A stretch of 64,000 bases of DNA from Kangiella marina (GTDB lineage Bacteria; Pseudomonadota; Gammaproteobacteria; Enterobacterales; Kangiellaceae). Location of the stretch: assembly GCF_039541235.1 (NCBI RefSeq), contig NZ_BAABFV010000002.1, positions 124,001-188,000 of the forward strand. The letters are read 5' to 3'. The position numbers were made by a program, and so were the translations under genes. Positions 24,330 through 33,975 of this stretch are shown piece by piece (position 1 is the stretch's first letter; each line of letters opens with the position of its first letter). The notes beneath the pieces are model-generated. The model was not told the DNA's origin, did not search any database, and was given only the letters and a program-made list of their open reading frames with translations.

Positions 24330-24860
24330 TTAGCTGTTTTTGTACATCTCGATGCTGTCAAGAATTTCTTTCTTAGCGGACTCAGCACCTTCCCAACCGG
24401 CAATCTTAACCCACTTACCTGGCTCAAGATCTTTATAGTGTTGGAAGAAGTGCTCAATCTGGTTGAGTAGCAATTCAGGAAGCTCGTCCACATTGTGGAT
24501 GCCTTGGTACATGCTGCTCAGCTTGCCTGTTGGAATCGCGATAACTTTCGCATCTTCGCCAGACTCGTCAGTCATCTTAAGTACACCCACCGGGCGACAA
24601 GGAATCACACAGCCAGGAATTAGCGGGAATGGAGTTGGAACTAAAACGTCAACGGGATCGCCGTCTGCCGACAACGTTTGGTTTACATAACCGTAGTTTG
24701 TCGGGTAGTGCATACAAGTTGCCATGAAACGGTCAACAAATACCGCGCCAGTCTCTTTATCAACTTCGTATTTGATCGGATCGCTGTGAGCAGGGATCTC
24801 GATAATGACATTAATTTCTTCTGGGACGTTTTTACCCGCAGGTACGTTATCCAAACTCAT
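24330..24860 (-). CDS. ppa: Soluble inorganic pyrophosphatase
   Basis: Family I cytoplasmic PPase hydrolysing PPi to phosphate with Mg2+. 176 residues, identical in length to E. coli Ppa. The active-site blocks are clear: [25 protein letters not shown] with the DxDPxD motif, [23 protein letters not shown], and [26 protein letters not shown]. Good AAGGT site. It lies back to back with the membrane pyrophosphatase gene, an unusual pairing of two enzymes acting on the same substrate. Confidence 0.98.
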   Translation of the reverse strand: MSLDNVPAGKNVPEEINVIIEIPAHSDPIKYEVDKETGAVFVDRFMATCMHYPTNYGYVNQTLSADGDPVDVLVPTPFPLIPGCVIPCRPVGVLKMTDESGEDAKVIAIPTGKLSSMYQGIHNVDELPELLLNQIEHFFQHYKDLEPGKWVKIAGWEGAESAKKEILDSIEMYKNS

Positions 24861-25183
24861 TGTATTACCTTTTTTGCGTGTTAGGGCTTTCAGAGGGCGC
24901 GTATTATATACTCAATCGATTAGAAAATACACGCCTCTAAGGGGTGGAGAGCCGTTTAATCCAAAGCAAAATAACTCTGCACAACCTAAGGTTACTTATA
25001 GTGAAGGATAATCATGGCCATATTTCATGAAACTCACGGATAAGCGCTTGTTCACAAAATAAATTGGTTAATTGATAATCAGCTTGTTTATAAATTGTAC
25101 AACTGGTAAAACTGCTATAGACTAAATTTGCAAAAAAGAAAATTTATATAACATTCAATGAGATAAAATCAATTGGGGGCTTT
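24861..25183. other. Intergenic region between divergent ppa and hppA
   Basis: Holds a consensus TATAAT for ppa on the minus strand (plus coordinates 24903-24908) and, for hppA, a TATAGA at 25116-25121 with TTGTAC 15 nt upstream (short spacer). AT-rich otherwise; no small gene or RNA seen. Confidence 0.45.
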
Positions 25184-27187
25184 ATGCAAGAGATGCTATA
25201 TCTGCCGCCAGCACTCGGCGTGCTGGGTTTGATTATCGCCTTTATCATTTACGGCGTGGTCAAGAAATACCCTGAAGGGGATAGTGCAATCAAAAAGATT
25301 TCAGACGCTATCCATACTGGTGCTATGACCTTTATGCACCGAGAATATAAAATGCTCGCAATTTTTGCGGGCATTTTGCTTATTATACTGTGGTTTTCTC
25401 CGCTCGGTTATAACACAGCTTTAGCCTTTGCTGTCGGTGCCATATCTTCGGCGCTAGCGGGTTATATTGGCATGTATACGGCGACTAAAGCTAACGTCCG
25501 CACCACAACCGCGGCGCATAGTAAGGGGCCAGCCGAGGCATTAAGCGTTGCCTTTTTTGGAGGCTCCATCATGGGGCTCTGCGTGGCTTCGCTCGGGTTA
25601 ATCGGTCTAGGGTCACTATATTGGTACTTTGGCTCAGATCCGACTAGCGCACACTATATTCATGGGTTCGGCATGGGAGCCTCTTCGGTGGCGCTATTCA
25701 GTCGTGTTGGTGGGGGGATTTTCACCAAATCAGCAGACGTAGGCGCAGACTTAGTCGGTAAAATCGAAGCCGGTATTCCAGAAGATGACCCGCGTAATCC
25801 AGGCGTTATTGCTGATAATGTCGGCGATAATGTGGGCGATGTTGCCGGTATGGGCTCGGATATTTTTGAGTCGTATTGTGGCTCAATGATTGCCTCCATC
25901 GCGATTGCAGCGACTCTAGGGGGCAGTGATTTAGGTTCGAAAAATGCGCTCATGGCCGCACCCTTAGCCTTAGCATCCGTGGGTTTAATCTGCTCAATCC
26001 TCGGTATTGTGTTGGTTAAGGTCATGTCAAAGAAAAGCCCCGAAGTGGCGTTACGAGTTGGAACGATAGGCTCGGCGGTACTCTTTATTATTGCTGCCTA
26101 CTTCCTACTTGGCTACATGGAAGTGTCGAGCTATGTGTGGATGGCGGTTTTATGTGGCGCCGTTGGTGGCATTATTATCGGCCTCGTGACCGAGTATTAC
26201 ACCTCCGCTAAGCCTGTGCGTAAAATCGCAAAATCGGGGGAAACTGGTTCTGCTACGGTAATGATTACGGGGCTATCGGTGGGAATGCAGTCCGTGGTCT
26301 TACCGATTTTAACTATTGCCGCGATTATTTATCTTTCAACGGAACTGGCCGGTTTATACGGTGTGGGTATTGCTGCCGTAGGTATGTTGGCTACAGTAGG
26401 TATCACCATGGCGATTGATGCTTACGGGCCGGTGGCGGATAACGCTGGCGGTATTGCCGAAATGGGTGGGCTGGGTGAAGACACTCGAAAAATTACCGAC
26501 TCATTGGATGAGCTGGGCAATACAACCGCAGCGATCGGTAAAGGTTTTGCGATTGGTGCCGCGGCATTAGCGGCGCTAGCCATTATTGCCGCCTTTGTGG
26601 AAACCTTGGATGCACACAATGGGGTTGAAGATTTTGTGCTCCATATTGGTGATCCAACGGTATTGATGGGCTTATTTATCGGTTGTGTTATTCCTTTCTT
26701 GATTGCCTCAATTACAATGACAGCGGTTGGGGATGCGGCCTTCGCCATGATCCATGAAATCAGGCGTCAGTTCCGTGAAATTAAAGGCCTATTGGAAGGT
26801 ACGGCTGAACCAGACACGAAAAAGTGTGTGGATATCGCGACGACAGCGGCCTTAAAAAAGATGGTCTTGCCGGGCGTGATAGCGGTAGCCGCACCGCCGC
26901 TGGTTGGCTTCTTGCTTGGCGCCGAAGCGCTTGGTGGGATGTTGGGTGGAGCCTTGATCACGGCAGTCGCGTTGGCTTTAATGATGGCCAACGCCGGTGG
27001 TGCTTGGGACAACGCTAAAAAATATGTCGAGAAAGGTCACCATGGTGGAAAAGGTTCGGAGTCACATGCCGCAACCGTGGTCGGCGATACTGTCGGCGAT
27101 CCGTTTAAAGATACCTCAGGGCCATCAATGAACATTTTAATTAATGTGATGGCGATTGTATCTCTTGTGATTGCACCACTACTTTAA
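25184..27187 (+). CDS. hppA: Membrane-bound ion-pumping pyrophosphatase
   Basis: 667 residues, about 16 helices; couples PPi hydrolysis to export of H+ or Na+. Signature blocks: [60 protein letters not shown] and the C-terminal [10 protein letters not shown]. In the motif [14 protein letters not shown] the residue after NTT is Ala, the state found in K+-dependent enzymes; K+-independent proton pumps have Lys. The Asp-x-x-Glu of SDIFES matches the glutamate position seen in Na+-pumping enzymes such as that of Thermotoga. The ion is therefore open, with Na+ plausible. Terminator follows. Confidence 0.96.
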   Translation: MQEMLYLPPALGVLGLIIAFIIYGVVKKYPEGDSAIKKISDAIHTGAMTFMHREYKMLAIFAGILLIILWFSPLGYNTALAFAVGAISSALAGYIGMYTATKANVRTTTAAHSKGPAEALSVAFFGGSIMGLCVASLGLIGLGSLYWYFGSDPTSAHYIHGFGMGASSVALFSRVGGGIFTKSADVGADLVGKIEAGIPEDDPRNPGVIADNVGDNVGDVAGMGSDIFESYCGSMIASIAIAATLGGSDLGSKNALMAAPLALASVGLICSILGIVLVKVMSKKSPEVALRVGTIGSAVLFIIAAYFLLGYMEVSSYVWMAVLCGAVGGIIIGLVTEYYTSAKPVRKIAKSGETGSATVMITGLSVGMQSVVLPILTIAAIIYLSTELAGLYGVGIAAVGMLATVGITMAIDAYGPVADNAGGIAEMGGLGEDTRKITDSLDELGNTTAAIGKGFAIGAAALAALAIIAAFVETLDAHNGVEDFVLHIGDPTVLMGLFIGCVIPFLIASITMTAVGDAAFAMIHEIRRQFREIKGLLEGTAEPDTKKCVDIATTAALKKMVLPGVIAVAAPPLVGFLLGAEALGGMLGGALITAVALALMMANAGGAWDNAKKYVEKGHHGGKGSESHAATVVGDTVGDPFKDTSGPSMNILINVMAIVSLVIAPLL

Positions 27188-27205
27188 TCTAAGAGCGGTA
27201 CTTGA

Positions 27206-27236
27206 AACACCGCAGAGCTTTCTCTGCGGTGTTTTT
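27206..27236 (+). terminator. Terminator of hppA
   Basis: AACACCGCAGAG-CTTT-CTCTGCGGTGTT, perfect 12-bp stem, with following T run. Confidence 0.92.
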
Positions 27237-27352
27237 TGTTTGTCAGGAGGATTTCGTAGTGAGAAACCATTCTCATTTTGGTAAAGTAACACGGAGATAT
27301 TAAAAAATAAGAACTAAAAAGTTAACGTGATTATTCTGTCAAAGGACAAGGA

Positions 27353-28792
27353 ATGAACTGTAAATACCATAATAAAGAAAAAGCGCAGTGGTTTTGCCAT
27401 CAGTGTGACACCTCATTTTGTATTGATTGTTGTGACATCAACCAACGTGAAATTGCGCCTCGTTGCTTGTTGTGCCGAACGCACCTTGAGTCTTATGGTG
27501 TCAGCGACAAGGTCACCCCTTTTTGGAATAAGCTTTCAGAATTCAATAAGTACCCGTGGCAAAAAAATGCCTATAACTTCTTGCTGACGTATATGGGAAT
27601 TGCTTTTGTTGTAGGGCTGATCACTGACTTTATTCCAATTATGATGATCCAGTTGCTACTGTTGTTGGCCTTGTACTCGATTGGTATCGGTTATGTGTTT
27701 ACGGTATTAACTAGAGGAGCTCGGGGGAAACTAGATGCGCCCAGTTATGATGAGGCCTTAACGTTTAATTCTGATTCGATGACGCTTAAAGTCATTGTCC
27801 TGTATTGTGTTTTAATCGGCAACGGCTTTATTGGGGGGTATATTTTTGGCAGTGGTTTTATTCTCCCCTACATAGCCGTTGTTTCGTTTGCTACTCCGGC
27901 CATGCTAATCATTTTAGCGATGGAGAAGCATGTTTCCTCGGCAGTAAACCCAGCACGAATCGCAAGTTGCGTTAAGGCCATCGGCTGGCCCTATTTATTA
28001 TTATTTGGCTTTTCCTTCCTGATTGATTTCAGTTTGGAGTTCGCACAAAGTCAACTGCATTTTTGGCTGCCGCAAGCGGTTGCGTACCCAATGCTCTTTG
28101 CCGCGCTGGCGTATTTTTACATCGTGAAGTTTAGCATGTTTGGCTATGTCGCCTTCCAATACCATAACGAATTAGGCTATGGCATTGATGCAGAGAACTT
28201 GCTGGATACGGAGAGTGACAACGCATTAGAGCGACGTCTTTTGGCGAAGGCCGATGTCTATATCCAAGAAGGCCGTTTCGAGGATGCTGAGGAGGTGTTA
28301 TATGACTTGGCCCAGGACAAAAGACATACGGTTAAAGCGCTTGAGCGCTTAGTACGATTGAACATTGTTCGTAAAAATCCAGTAGGTGCGATCAAAGCAG
28401 CCAATAACTACTATCAAAACCCTAACTTATCAGGTATTGGTGTAGATGCATTGCGTCTTTATCAAGAGATTACAGCGTTTGAACCCCGCTTTAAACCGAT
28501 GACGGCTAAAGCGAGATCCGTGCTGGTCAATCAAATGAAGCACAAGCGCTATTTAGAGGAAGTGAACAAGCTAAGTTCAGTCAGCGAAAAGATGCAGAGT
28601 GATGTTAACATTCCTTGGTTAATGCTGTCCCGAGCACGCTTTGAATCCGAAGTCATGAATAATGACACGACAGCATTAGCAATGATCAACAAGTTATTAA
28701 GCAAATACCCTCGGGGCTCGCATCAAAGGGAAGCACAGCAACTTAGGCAAGTGTGTCAGTCGATGCAGCAACCGATCCCTTCTAAGTCATAG
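27353..28792 (+). CDS. Zinc-ribbon/B-box-like, multi-span membrane and TPR protein
   Basis: 479 residues in three parts. Residues 1-45 have a cross-brace of Cys/His (Cys3, His6, Cys15, Cys18, Cys23, Cys26, Cys27, then CLLC), resembling a B-box zinc finger. Residues about 75-275 hold five or six hydrophobic helices. Residues 290-470 are helical repeats of TPR type (AKADVYIQEGRFEDAEEVLYDLAQ). The function is unknown. The facing minus-strand gene also joins a membrane module to C-terminal TPRs, and only 20 nt separate the two ends. Strong AAGGA site. Confidence 0.8.
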   Translation: MNCKYHNKEKAQWFCHQCDTSFCIDCCDINQREIAPRCLLCRTHLESYGVSDKVTPFWNKLSEFNKYPWQKNAYNFLLTYMGIAFVVGLITDFIPIMMIQLLLLLALYSIGIGYVFTVLTRGARGKLDAPSYDEALTFNSDSMTLKVIVLYCVLIGNGFIGGYIFGSGFILPYIAVVSFATPAMLIILAMEKHVSSAVNPARIASCVKAIGWPYLLLFGFSFLIDFSLEFAQSQLHFWLPQAVAYPMLFAALAYFYIVKFSMFGYVAFQYHNELGYGIDAENLLDTESDNALERRLLAKADVYIQEGRFEDAEEVLYDLAQDKRHTVKALERLVRLNIVRKNPVGAIKAANNYYQNPNLSGIGVDALRLYQEITAFEPRFKPMTAKARSVLVNQMKHKRYLEEVNKLSSVSEKMQSDVNIPWLMLSRARFESEVMNNDTTALAMINKLLSKYPRGSHQREAQQLRQVCQSMQQPIPSKS

Positions 28793-28811
28793 CGATAAAA
28801 AAACTTAAGCT

Positions 28812-30275
28812 TTAGTTGGACTTGGCTAAAGCTTTCTTCGCTTCCTCGCCGATGAAAGTATCAGGGTACTTTTTGCTGAGGAAAGTAAAGACCTTCTTGT
28901 AAGTGATATGGTCATTATCTTCTTCGCAGGCCAAACCAAACTGGAACAGTAACTTAGGCACCTGCTCATTAAAGTCATAGTTCTTAACCAAGAAATTAAC
29001 GAAAGGCTTGGCTTGGTGAAGCTGCCCTTTTTTCACAAGCTGCGTGGTGTAACGAATTAATGTCTCAGCAGGTAACGTTTTCAAACCGTTACCGTTACTG
29101 GTGATTTCGCCAAGCGCAATATCCGCTAACTTGTTCAACCTTGGATCATTGGTGGAACGCAAGACAATCAGATTCGTTAGGTTTGAAAAATTCTTTGATG
29201 TCGGATTGACCTTTTCCAGCGCATAAAGTTTTGAGTAGGACTCGATTTGATGACGATCCTGTTCAATCAACTGTGAAAATAGCATACGAGCTCGCTCGAA
29301 ATCGAGTTGCTGAAAAGCCGCACAAGCTTCTTCATATTTTGCGTGACTTCTATCGGCTGCCGAAGGGGACGGCACCGATACGTCTGCTGTTTCTTCCTTT
29401 GGCGCTTTGGCTAGTATTTTAAATAGAATGGCGCACGCAAAGCCTGCGATCAGCCCGCCAAAGTGAGCCATGTAAGCGACATTATCATCGCTGATGGTCG
29501 ACATAATGTATTCTTTCGCGAGGAAGTAGATAAACACCAAAGCCGCGGGAAGCTTAACGTAATCGAAAACCACGAAGAGCCAATAAAAATAACGAATATT
29601 CTTAAGTCCATACCAGCCGCAAAAGCCACCCATTAGGCCCGCAATAGCGCCAGAAGCACCGACTAACGGCACATACTTATCACTGGTGGTTAAGGAGAAG
29701 AATGTAACCGCAGCTAGCCCTGAAACGATATACAGGCCAAACATTTTGCCTCGACCTAATAACAACTCTAAATTAAAACCAAAGAGAAATAAGAACAGCA
29801 TGTTTCCGAGCAAATGTTCAACACCGCCATGCATAAACATATGAGTAAAGGCCGTGAATACACTCGGCTCGGAGGGGTAATAAGCGTAACTGTAATAGGA
29901 TGAGTCTTCTAAGGTTTCATTAACTGTATTACGCTTTTGCCGCCAATCAAGAGAATAGCTACTAAGCTTCGTAATGTAGTGCGTAAAGTGCTTATCAGTG
30001 AGAATCAGTTGGACTAAGTATTGATCGGGTAAAAACTGATTGTTATGAATTGAGTGATAGAGTTCAGTTCGATTTTCTAAAGCGTACTCCTCAAACACGT
30101 CACGCTCTTTTTTCAACAATCCAGACTTTACGTAGTATTCGCCCGCATCGCTAAACACTTTGTTGTCATTCGTTTGTAGAACAATATACGCAGCAATATT
30201 GATCAAGATTAAGGCAATCGTTAAGTAGGGTGGATTATTCTTAGAAATGCCGTTTTCGGCGGGTAATAAAAGCAT
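28812..30275 (-). CDS. Rhomboid-family intramembrane protease with C-terminal TPR region
   Basis: 487 residues. The catalytic pair is visible: Ser209 in GASGAIAG and His271 in AYMAHFGGLIAG. The HMFMHGGVEHLLGNM block (145-159) supplies the conserved His/Asn of the oxyanion region. A roughly 95-residue soluble insertion (35-130) lies between helix 1 and the core. Residues about 310-480 form helical TPR-like repeats (YEEACAAFQQLDFERARMLFSQL). Likely cleaves membrane-anchored substrates; none can be named. The catalytic residues are intact, so it should be active. Confidence 0.9.
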   Translation of the reverse strand: MLLLPAENGISKNNPPYLTIALILINIAAYIVLQTNDNKVFSDAGEYYVKSGLLKKERDVFEEYALENRTELYHSIHNNQFLPDQYLVQLILTDKHFTHYITKLSSYSLDWRQKRNTVNETLEDSSYYSYAYYPSEPSVFTAFTHMFMHGGVEHLLGNMLFLFLFGFNLELLLGRGKMFGLYIVSGLAAVTFFSLTTSDKYVPLVGASGAIAGLMGGFCGWYGLKNIRYFYWLFVVFDYVKLPAALVFIYFLAKEYIMSTISDDNVAYMAHFGGLIAGFACAILFKILAKAPKEETADVSVPSPSAADRSHAKYEEACAAFQQLDFERARMLFSQLIEQDRHQIESYSKLYALEKVNPTSKNFSNLTNLIVLRSTNDPRLNKLADIALGEITSNGNGLKTLPAETLIRYTTQLVKKGQLHQAKPFVNFLVKNYDFNEQVPKLLFQFGLACEEDNDHITYKKVFTFLSKKYPDTFIGEEAKKALAKSN

Positions 30276-30425
30276 GGCAAGCGCTCCGATCCTTCGTCGT
30301 TATTATGGTTCTCAATGGTTATTGTTTATCGTCATTGAGCTAATTATAAACAAATGACAAAAAATTTAACCCCTTTTATTGGTTTAGCCGTTTATAGAGT
30401 TGAAAGTACTAAAAAGGGGAACATT

Positions 30426-31046
30426 ATGAGAACAATCCTATCGGTCGTGCTAGCTGTCATTATTACAGCAGGCTTGTTATTTTTTATGAGCCTACTGATC
30501 AAAGATCCGCAAACTAAAGAGGAAGAGCCGCCACCGACGGTAGAGCTGAGTGAGATAACTATTCCAGAGGAAAAGTCTAAGCCGAGACCTGAAGTGGTAA
30601 AGCCACCTCAACCACCAGCGATTGAGCCCGCGCCGAACAGTGATGGTGATCCCATAGACTCAAGCGAGATTGATACTTCAACAGAAGAGTGGGTGTTTAT
30701 TGAAACGCCAGACGTTATCGGGCTGCCTGATGGTTTAGGTGATGCTCCCGCAGTGGATTTTTCGCAGGAGTCCGAAGCCATGCCCATGTATCGTACACAA
30801 CCGAATTACCCTATTGTGGCACAGCAGCGCGGGCTAGAAGGATGGGTACTGCTGACATACGACGTCGATACCAGCGGCACCTTATCGAATATCGCCGTTA
30901 TAGACTCCGAGCCTCGTAAGATTTTTGACAAAGAAGCCGTGCGAGCATTGCGTAAGTGGAAATTCAAACCAGGCATGACTAACGGCCAGCCAATCGCCAG
31001 CGTCGGGCAAACCGTCAAGATTGAATTCAATATGGATCAGGATTGA
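30426..31046 (+). CDS. TonB-family energy transducer
   Basis: 206 residues. N-terminal anchor (3-22), a Pro/Glu-rich periplasmic spacer (30-80: EEEPPPTVELSEITIPEE, KPPQPPAIEPAPN), and the TonB C-terminal domain: PNYPIVAQQRGLEGWVLLTYDV, IAVIDSEP, FDKEAVRALRKWKFKPGM. It passes energy from ExbBD to outer-membrane receptors or, as with other short TonB-like proteins, may act in other export. No exbB, exbD or receptor gene is nearby. Start at the ATG after GGGGA; the frame is open 24 codons further upstream. Confidence 0.9.
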   Translation: MRTILSVVLAVIITAGLLFFMSLLIKDPQTKEEEPPPTVELSEITIPEEKSKPRPEVVKPPQPPAIEPAPNSDGDPIDSSEIDTSTEEWVFIETPDVIGLPDGLGDAPAVDFSQESEAMPMYRTQPNYPIVAQQRGLEGWVLLTYDVDTSGTLSNIAVIDSEPRKIFDKEAVRALRKWKFKPGMTNGQPIASVGQTVKIEFNMDQD

Positions 31047-31061
31047 TATAACCCAACAGGA

Positions 31062-31090
31062 TTGTCATCCTGAACTAGATTCAGGATCTT
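31062..31090. repeat. Palindromic intergenic repeat (TGTCATCCTGA type)
   Basis: TGTC followed by the hairpin ATCCTGAA-CTAGA-TTCAGGAT. The same sequence with small changes occurs twice at 35958-36038. Confidence 0.75.
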
Positions 31091-31130
31091 TTTAAAAATT
31101 AAAGAGATAAACTGTCATTCTCTAGCAAGC

Positions 31131-31183
31131 ACGTCATCCCCGCCTTCGCGGGGGCTGAAAGGAATACCCGTGGTGAATGACGT
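31131..31183. repeat. Palindromic intergenic repeat (ACGTCAT type)
   Basis: Begins ACGTCAT, has the hairpin CCCCGC-CTTC-GCGGGG, and ends with the inverted copy ATGACGT at 31177-31183. The leading AGCACGTCAT is also found, inverted, at 47271-47281. Confidence 0.7.
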
Positions 31184-31341
31184 ATTAAGAAAACGTAGGC
31201 TGTACGTCTTGGTAGGTAACCTACCCACTCACATACTTCCTCTAAACTACTGATCTTGCTAGTATAGGTGAAATACGCAATTTAAAATCAAAATGTTAAC
31301 GATATTATCCGGTAATCTAAAGTTAGATTTAAAACGAACTT

Positions 31342-32091
31342 ATGAACAAGAATCAGGCAATAGCACTAATCAATAAAAGTCATGAGCATATTTCTCTTAC
31401 GGGTAAGAATACACATTGGGCGAATCTATCTGCTTATGGTGGGAAAAATGGTTGGTGGTTAAACGTTCCTTTCGGTAAATTTGAGGAAGACCTGTACTTT
31501 GTGCTAAACAATGAGCAATCAGGACAAATGCTTTTTGTTCATATTCCTTCAGGAGCGATATCTGAACCTAAAACGAAATTTAGAAATAAGGAAAATACAG
31601 CAGATATATTTATCTCTGCAGCGAACACTAATAAATTAAGCTTAAGCGCCCCCCTAGTTGATAATCAATCAAATAGTACGGAACATAATTTTTCATCGTA
31701 TCATATTAAAATCATAGAGCATTCCAATAGAATTGAAAGTCCAGACAACCTCTATCCCGAAGAAGTGCCTAGCGCACTAAAAGAAGGGAGTAAAAAAATT
31801 ATTACAGTTAACTCCTACGAACGTAATTCTAAAGCCAGATCTGAGTGCATCAACAGATATGGAGTAAGCTGTACTGTTTGCGGTTTTAACTTTGAAAATA
31901 CCTACGGACGAAGAGGTAAGGGATTCATTCATGTTCACCATCTTATCCCAGTGTCGGATATTGGTGATGAATATGAGGTCAACCCTATAACAGATCTAAG
32001 GCCAGTTTGTCCTAACTGTCATGCTATGCTGCATAGAAAAGGTAGCATTAGTATTGAGGAGCTAATTAATGAAATTAAATCTAATAAGTAA
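31342..32091 (+). CDS. HNH endonuclease with unknown N-terminal domain
   Basis: 249 residues. The C-terminal HNH fold is complete: Cys177/Cys180 (CTVC), the catalytic His199-His200 (HVHHLIP), Asn/Asp region, and Cys223/Cys226 with His227 and His231 (CPNCHAMLH). It resembles the McrA-like group that often cuts modified DNA. Residues 1-130 (THWANLSAYGGKNGWWLNVPF) form a separate domain I do not recognise, possibly for target reading. Base composition is lower in GC than the neighbours and palindromic repeats precede it, so it may be acquired. No methylase or partner gene is adjacent. Confidence 0.85.
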   Translation: MNKNQAIALINKSHEHISLTGKNTHWANLSAYGGKNGWWLNVPFGKFEEDLYFVLNNEQSGQMLFVHIPSGAISEPKTKFRNKENTADIFISAANTNKLSLSAPLVDNQSNSTEHNFSSYHIKIIEHSNRIESPDNLYPEEVPSALKEGSKKIITVNSYERNSKARSECINRYGVSCTVCGFNFENTYGRRGKGFIHVHHLIPVSDIGDEYEVNPITDLRPVCPNCHAMLHRKGSISIEELINEIKSNK

Positions 32092-32189
32092 CTCTACTGG
32101 AAAAAATACTCGCTATACACACACTTTCCATAAGCAAGGCTTTAGGAAGTTTGCAGTAGTAACTTGAAGCCAGTTAGAATCGGTTTAGC

Positions 32190-32219
32190 AAAAAAAAGGC
32201 CTCAATTGAGGCCTTTTTT
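32190..32219. terminator. Bidirectional terminator between HNH and PPi-PFK genes
   Basis: AAAAAAAGGCCTCAA-TTGAGGCCTTTTTT, fully symmetrical, with T tract on both strands. Confidence 0.9.
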
Positions 32220-32235
32220 ATATCAGACGAGATAC

Positions 32236-33501
32236 TTAAATCTCGAACTTAGTTTTAAGTTTCTTCTTAACAAGTTCGTTTTTAAGTTCCACATATTGCG
32301 GTAAGCCGTTTTTGTATGGCGGGTAGGCTTCGCCGACAATTAATGGCTGTAAGTATTCGCGACATTCTTCGGTAATGCCAAAGCCGTCACGTGAGATGTA
32401 TTTACGTGGCATCATTTTTTCGACGTTAGCGACGTCTGCCAGTTTGGCTTCGCCAACTGTCCAGCGGTATGACTTTGTGTTTTTGCGAACGATCGTTGGC
32501 ATCACTGCATTTTTACCTGCATCAGCAAACTCAACCGCTGCTTGACCCATGGCGTAAGCTTGCTCAACGTCTGTTTCAGAGGCGATATGACGCGCGGCGC
32601 GTTGTAAGTAATCACACACTGCCCAGTGATACTTGTAACCAAGCTCACCTTTGATCATTTGTGCCACTACTGGCGCTACGCCGCCTAATTGCTTATGACC
32701 GAAGGCATCCACTGTGCCTGCGTCAGCTAAGAAAGTACCGTCTTTATAAGCCGCGCCTTCAGATACGACGATTGCACAATAACCGTGTTTCTTAACCGTA
32801 CGCTCAACTTTCTTTAAGAACTTTTCTTTATTGAACGCGATTTCTGGGAACAGAATAATGTGTGGCGCATCGCCATCTTTTTCACAAGCCAAGCCACCTG
32901 CAGCAGCAATCCAGCCCGCATGACGGCCCATGACTTCCATCACGAAAACTTTGGTCGAACTTTCCGCCATCGACTTAACGTCGAAAGCTGCTTCGCGAAT
33001 CGAAACCGCGACATACTTAGCAACCGAGCCGAAGCCTGGGCAGTTGTCGGTAATCGGTAAATCGTTATCGACGGTTTTTGGAATACCGATGCAAGTAATC
33101 GGGAAGCCCATCTTTTCGCTTAACTGCGACACTTTGTGCGCGGTATCTTGCGAATCGCCGCCACCGTTATAGAAGAAATAGCGAATATCGTGCGCTTTGA
33201 ACACTTCGATTAAACGCTCGTACTCGGCCTTATTCTCTTCCAAGCTTTTCAGCTTATAGCGGCAAGAACCGAAAGCACCCGATGGCGTATGCTTTAGTGC
33301 AGCAATGTCTTTTTTGGTTTCTTTGCTGGTGTCGATCAACTCTTCACGCAAAGCACCGATAATACCGTTACGACCTGCGTAGACTTTATTGATGTTGAGT
33401 GATTTACGAGCTGTTTCAATCACGCCACAGGCTGTTGCGTTGATGACTGCTGTTACGCCGCCGGATTGGGCGTAGAAGGCGTTATACTTTTTCTTTGGCA
33501 T
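32236..33501 (-). CDS. PPi-dependent 6-phosphofructokinase
   Basis: Reversible phosphorylation of fructose 6-phosphate with pyrophosphate in glycolysis or gluconeogenesis. 421 residues, typical for the PPi group (ATP enzymes about 320). GGGDS at 113-117, PKTVDND at 141-147 and MGRHAGW at 191-197. Lys in PKT, where ATP-dependent enzymes have Gly (PGT), marks the PPi donor type. It lies 5-9 kb from hppA and ppa, forming a pyrophosphate theme. Monocistronic. Confidence 0.93.
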   Translation of the reverse strand: MPKKKYNAFYAQSGGVTAVINATACGVIETARKSLNINKVYAGRNGIIGALREELIDTSKETKKDIAALKHTPSGAFGSCRYKLKSLEENKAEYERLIEVFKAHDIRYFFYNGGGDSQDTAHKVSQLSEKMGFPITCIGIPKTVDNDLPITDNCPGFGSVAKYVAVSIREAAFDVKSMAESSTKVFVMEVMGRHAGWIAAAGGLACEKDGDAPHIILFPEIAFNKEKFLKKVERTVKKHGYCAIVVSEGAAYKDGTFLADAGTVDAFGHKQLGGVAPVVAQMIKGELGYKYHWAVCDYLQRAARHIASETDVEQAYAMGQAAVEFADAGKNAVMPTIVRKNTKSYRWTVGEAKLADVANVEKMMPRKYISRDGFGITEECREYLQPLIVGEAYPPYKNGLPQYVELKNELVKKKLKTKFEI

Positions 33502-33599
33502 AATAAATTAAACCTTAATTTCTAAATTGGGGATATAACCAAGTTTCCCGTTATCAGCACTTGAGACATTCATAGTGCTAAATCTCTATACGTATTGAT

Positions 33600-33810
33600 T
33601 ACCCTTTTCTTTGCTCGCCCAAAGAAAAGGGCGAAAAGAAAGGGCGCCCCAAACATTCGGCCTTCGGCTTCCCTTGCAACTAAAAATTATGACGTGCCAT
33701 CAAACGAAACGTCCTGTTTCGTTTTGATTAAATTGGGCTGTCCTTGCCCAATTTGCACTATAATTTTGTAGTCGCTTCGGCAAATGTTTATGGGGTTATT
33801 GGTGCAAGCC
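33600..33810. repeat. Structured intergenic repeat-like element
   Basis: Gene-free region of 474 nt between the PFK and mpl genes. Within it are: CTTTTCTTTG...CAAAGAAAAG inverted around 33603-33628; a 12-bp stem around 33694-33726 (ATCAAACGAAAC); a perfect 9-bp stem AAATTGGGC/GCCCAATTT at about 33730-33754; and outer partly complementary arms (GCAACTA-AAAATTATG near 33676, CATAAACATTTGCC complement near 33790). Together these could fold into one branched hairpin. It looks like a mobile palindromic element or structured RNA; similar short elements are common in gammaproteobacteria. Confidence 0.5.
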
Positions 33811-33975
33811 TATTGAGCACCGAAACACCCCTAACCCTGACAAAATCATGAGGATTAGGACAAATTTGTGGCGATTTTACCGTATTTTGAGATTTCTTTC
33901 CTGAAAAGATGACGAAAAATCATGCTTGGCTTATGATTGTCAGCAAAGTTTCATCAGATTATTGATAATTCATAC

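Noticed and set aside
25660-26025. Open frame of 121 codons on the minus strand within hppA
   Set aside because: Antisense shadow of a GC-biased membrane protein gene; Pro/Ala/Ser-rich, no ribosome site.
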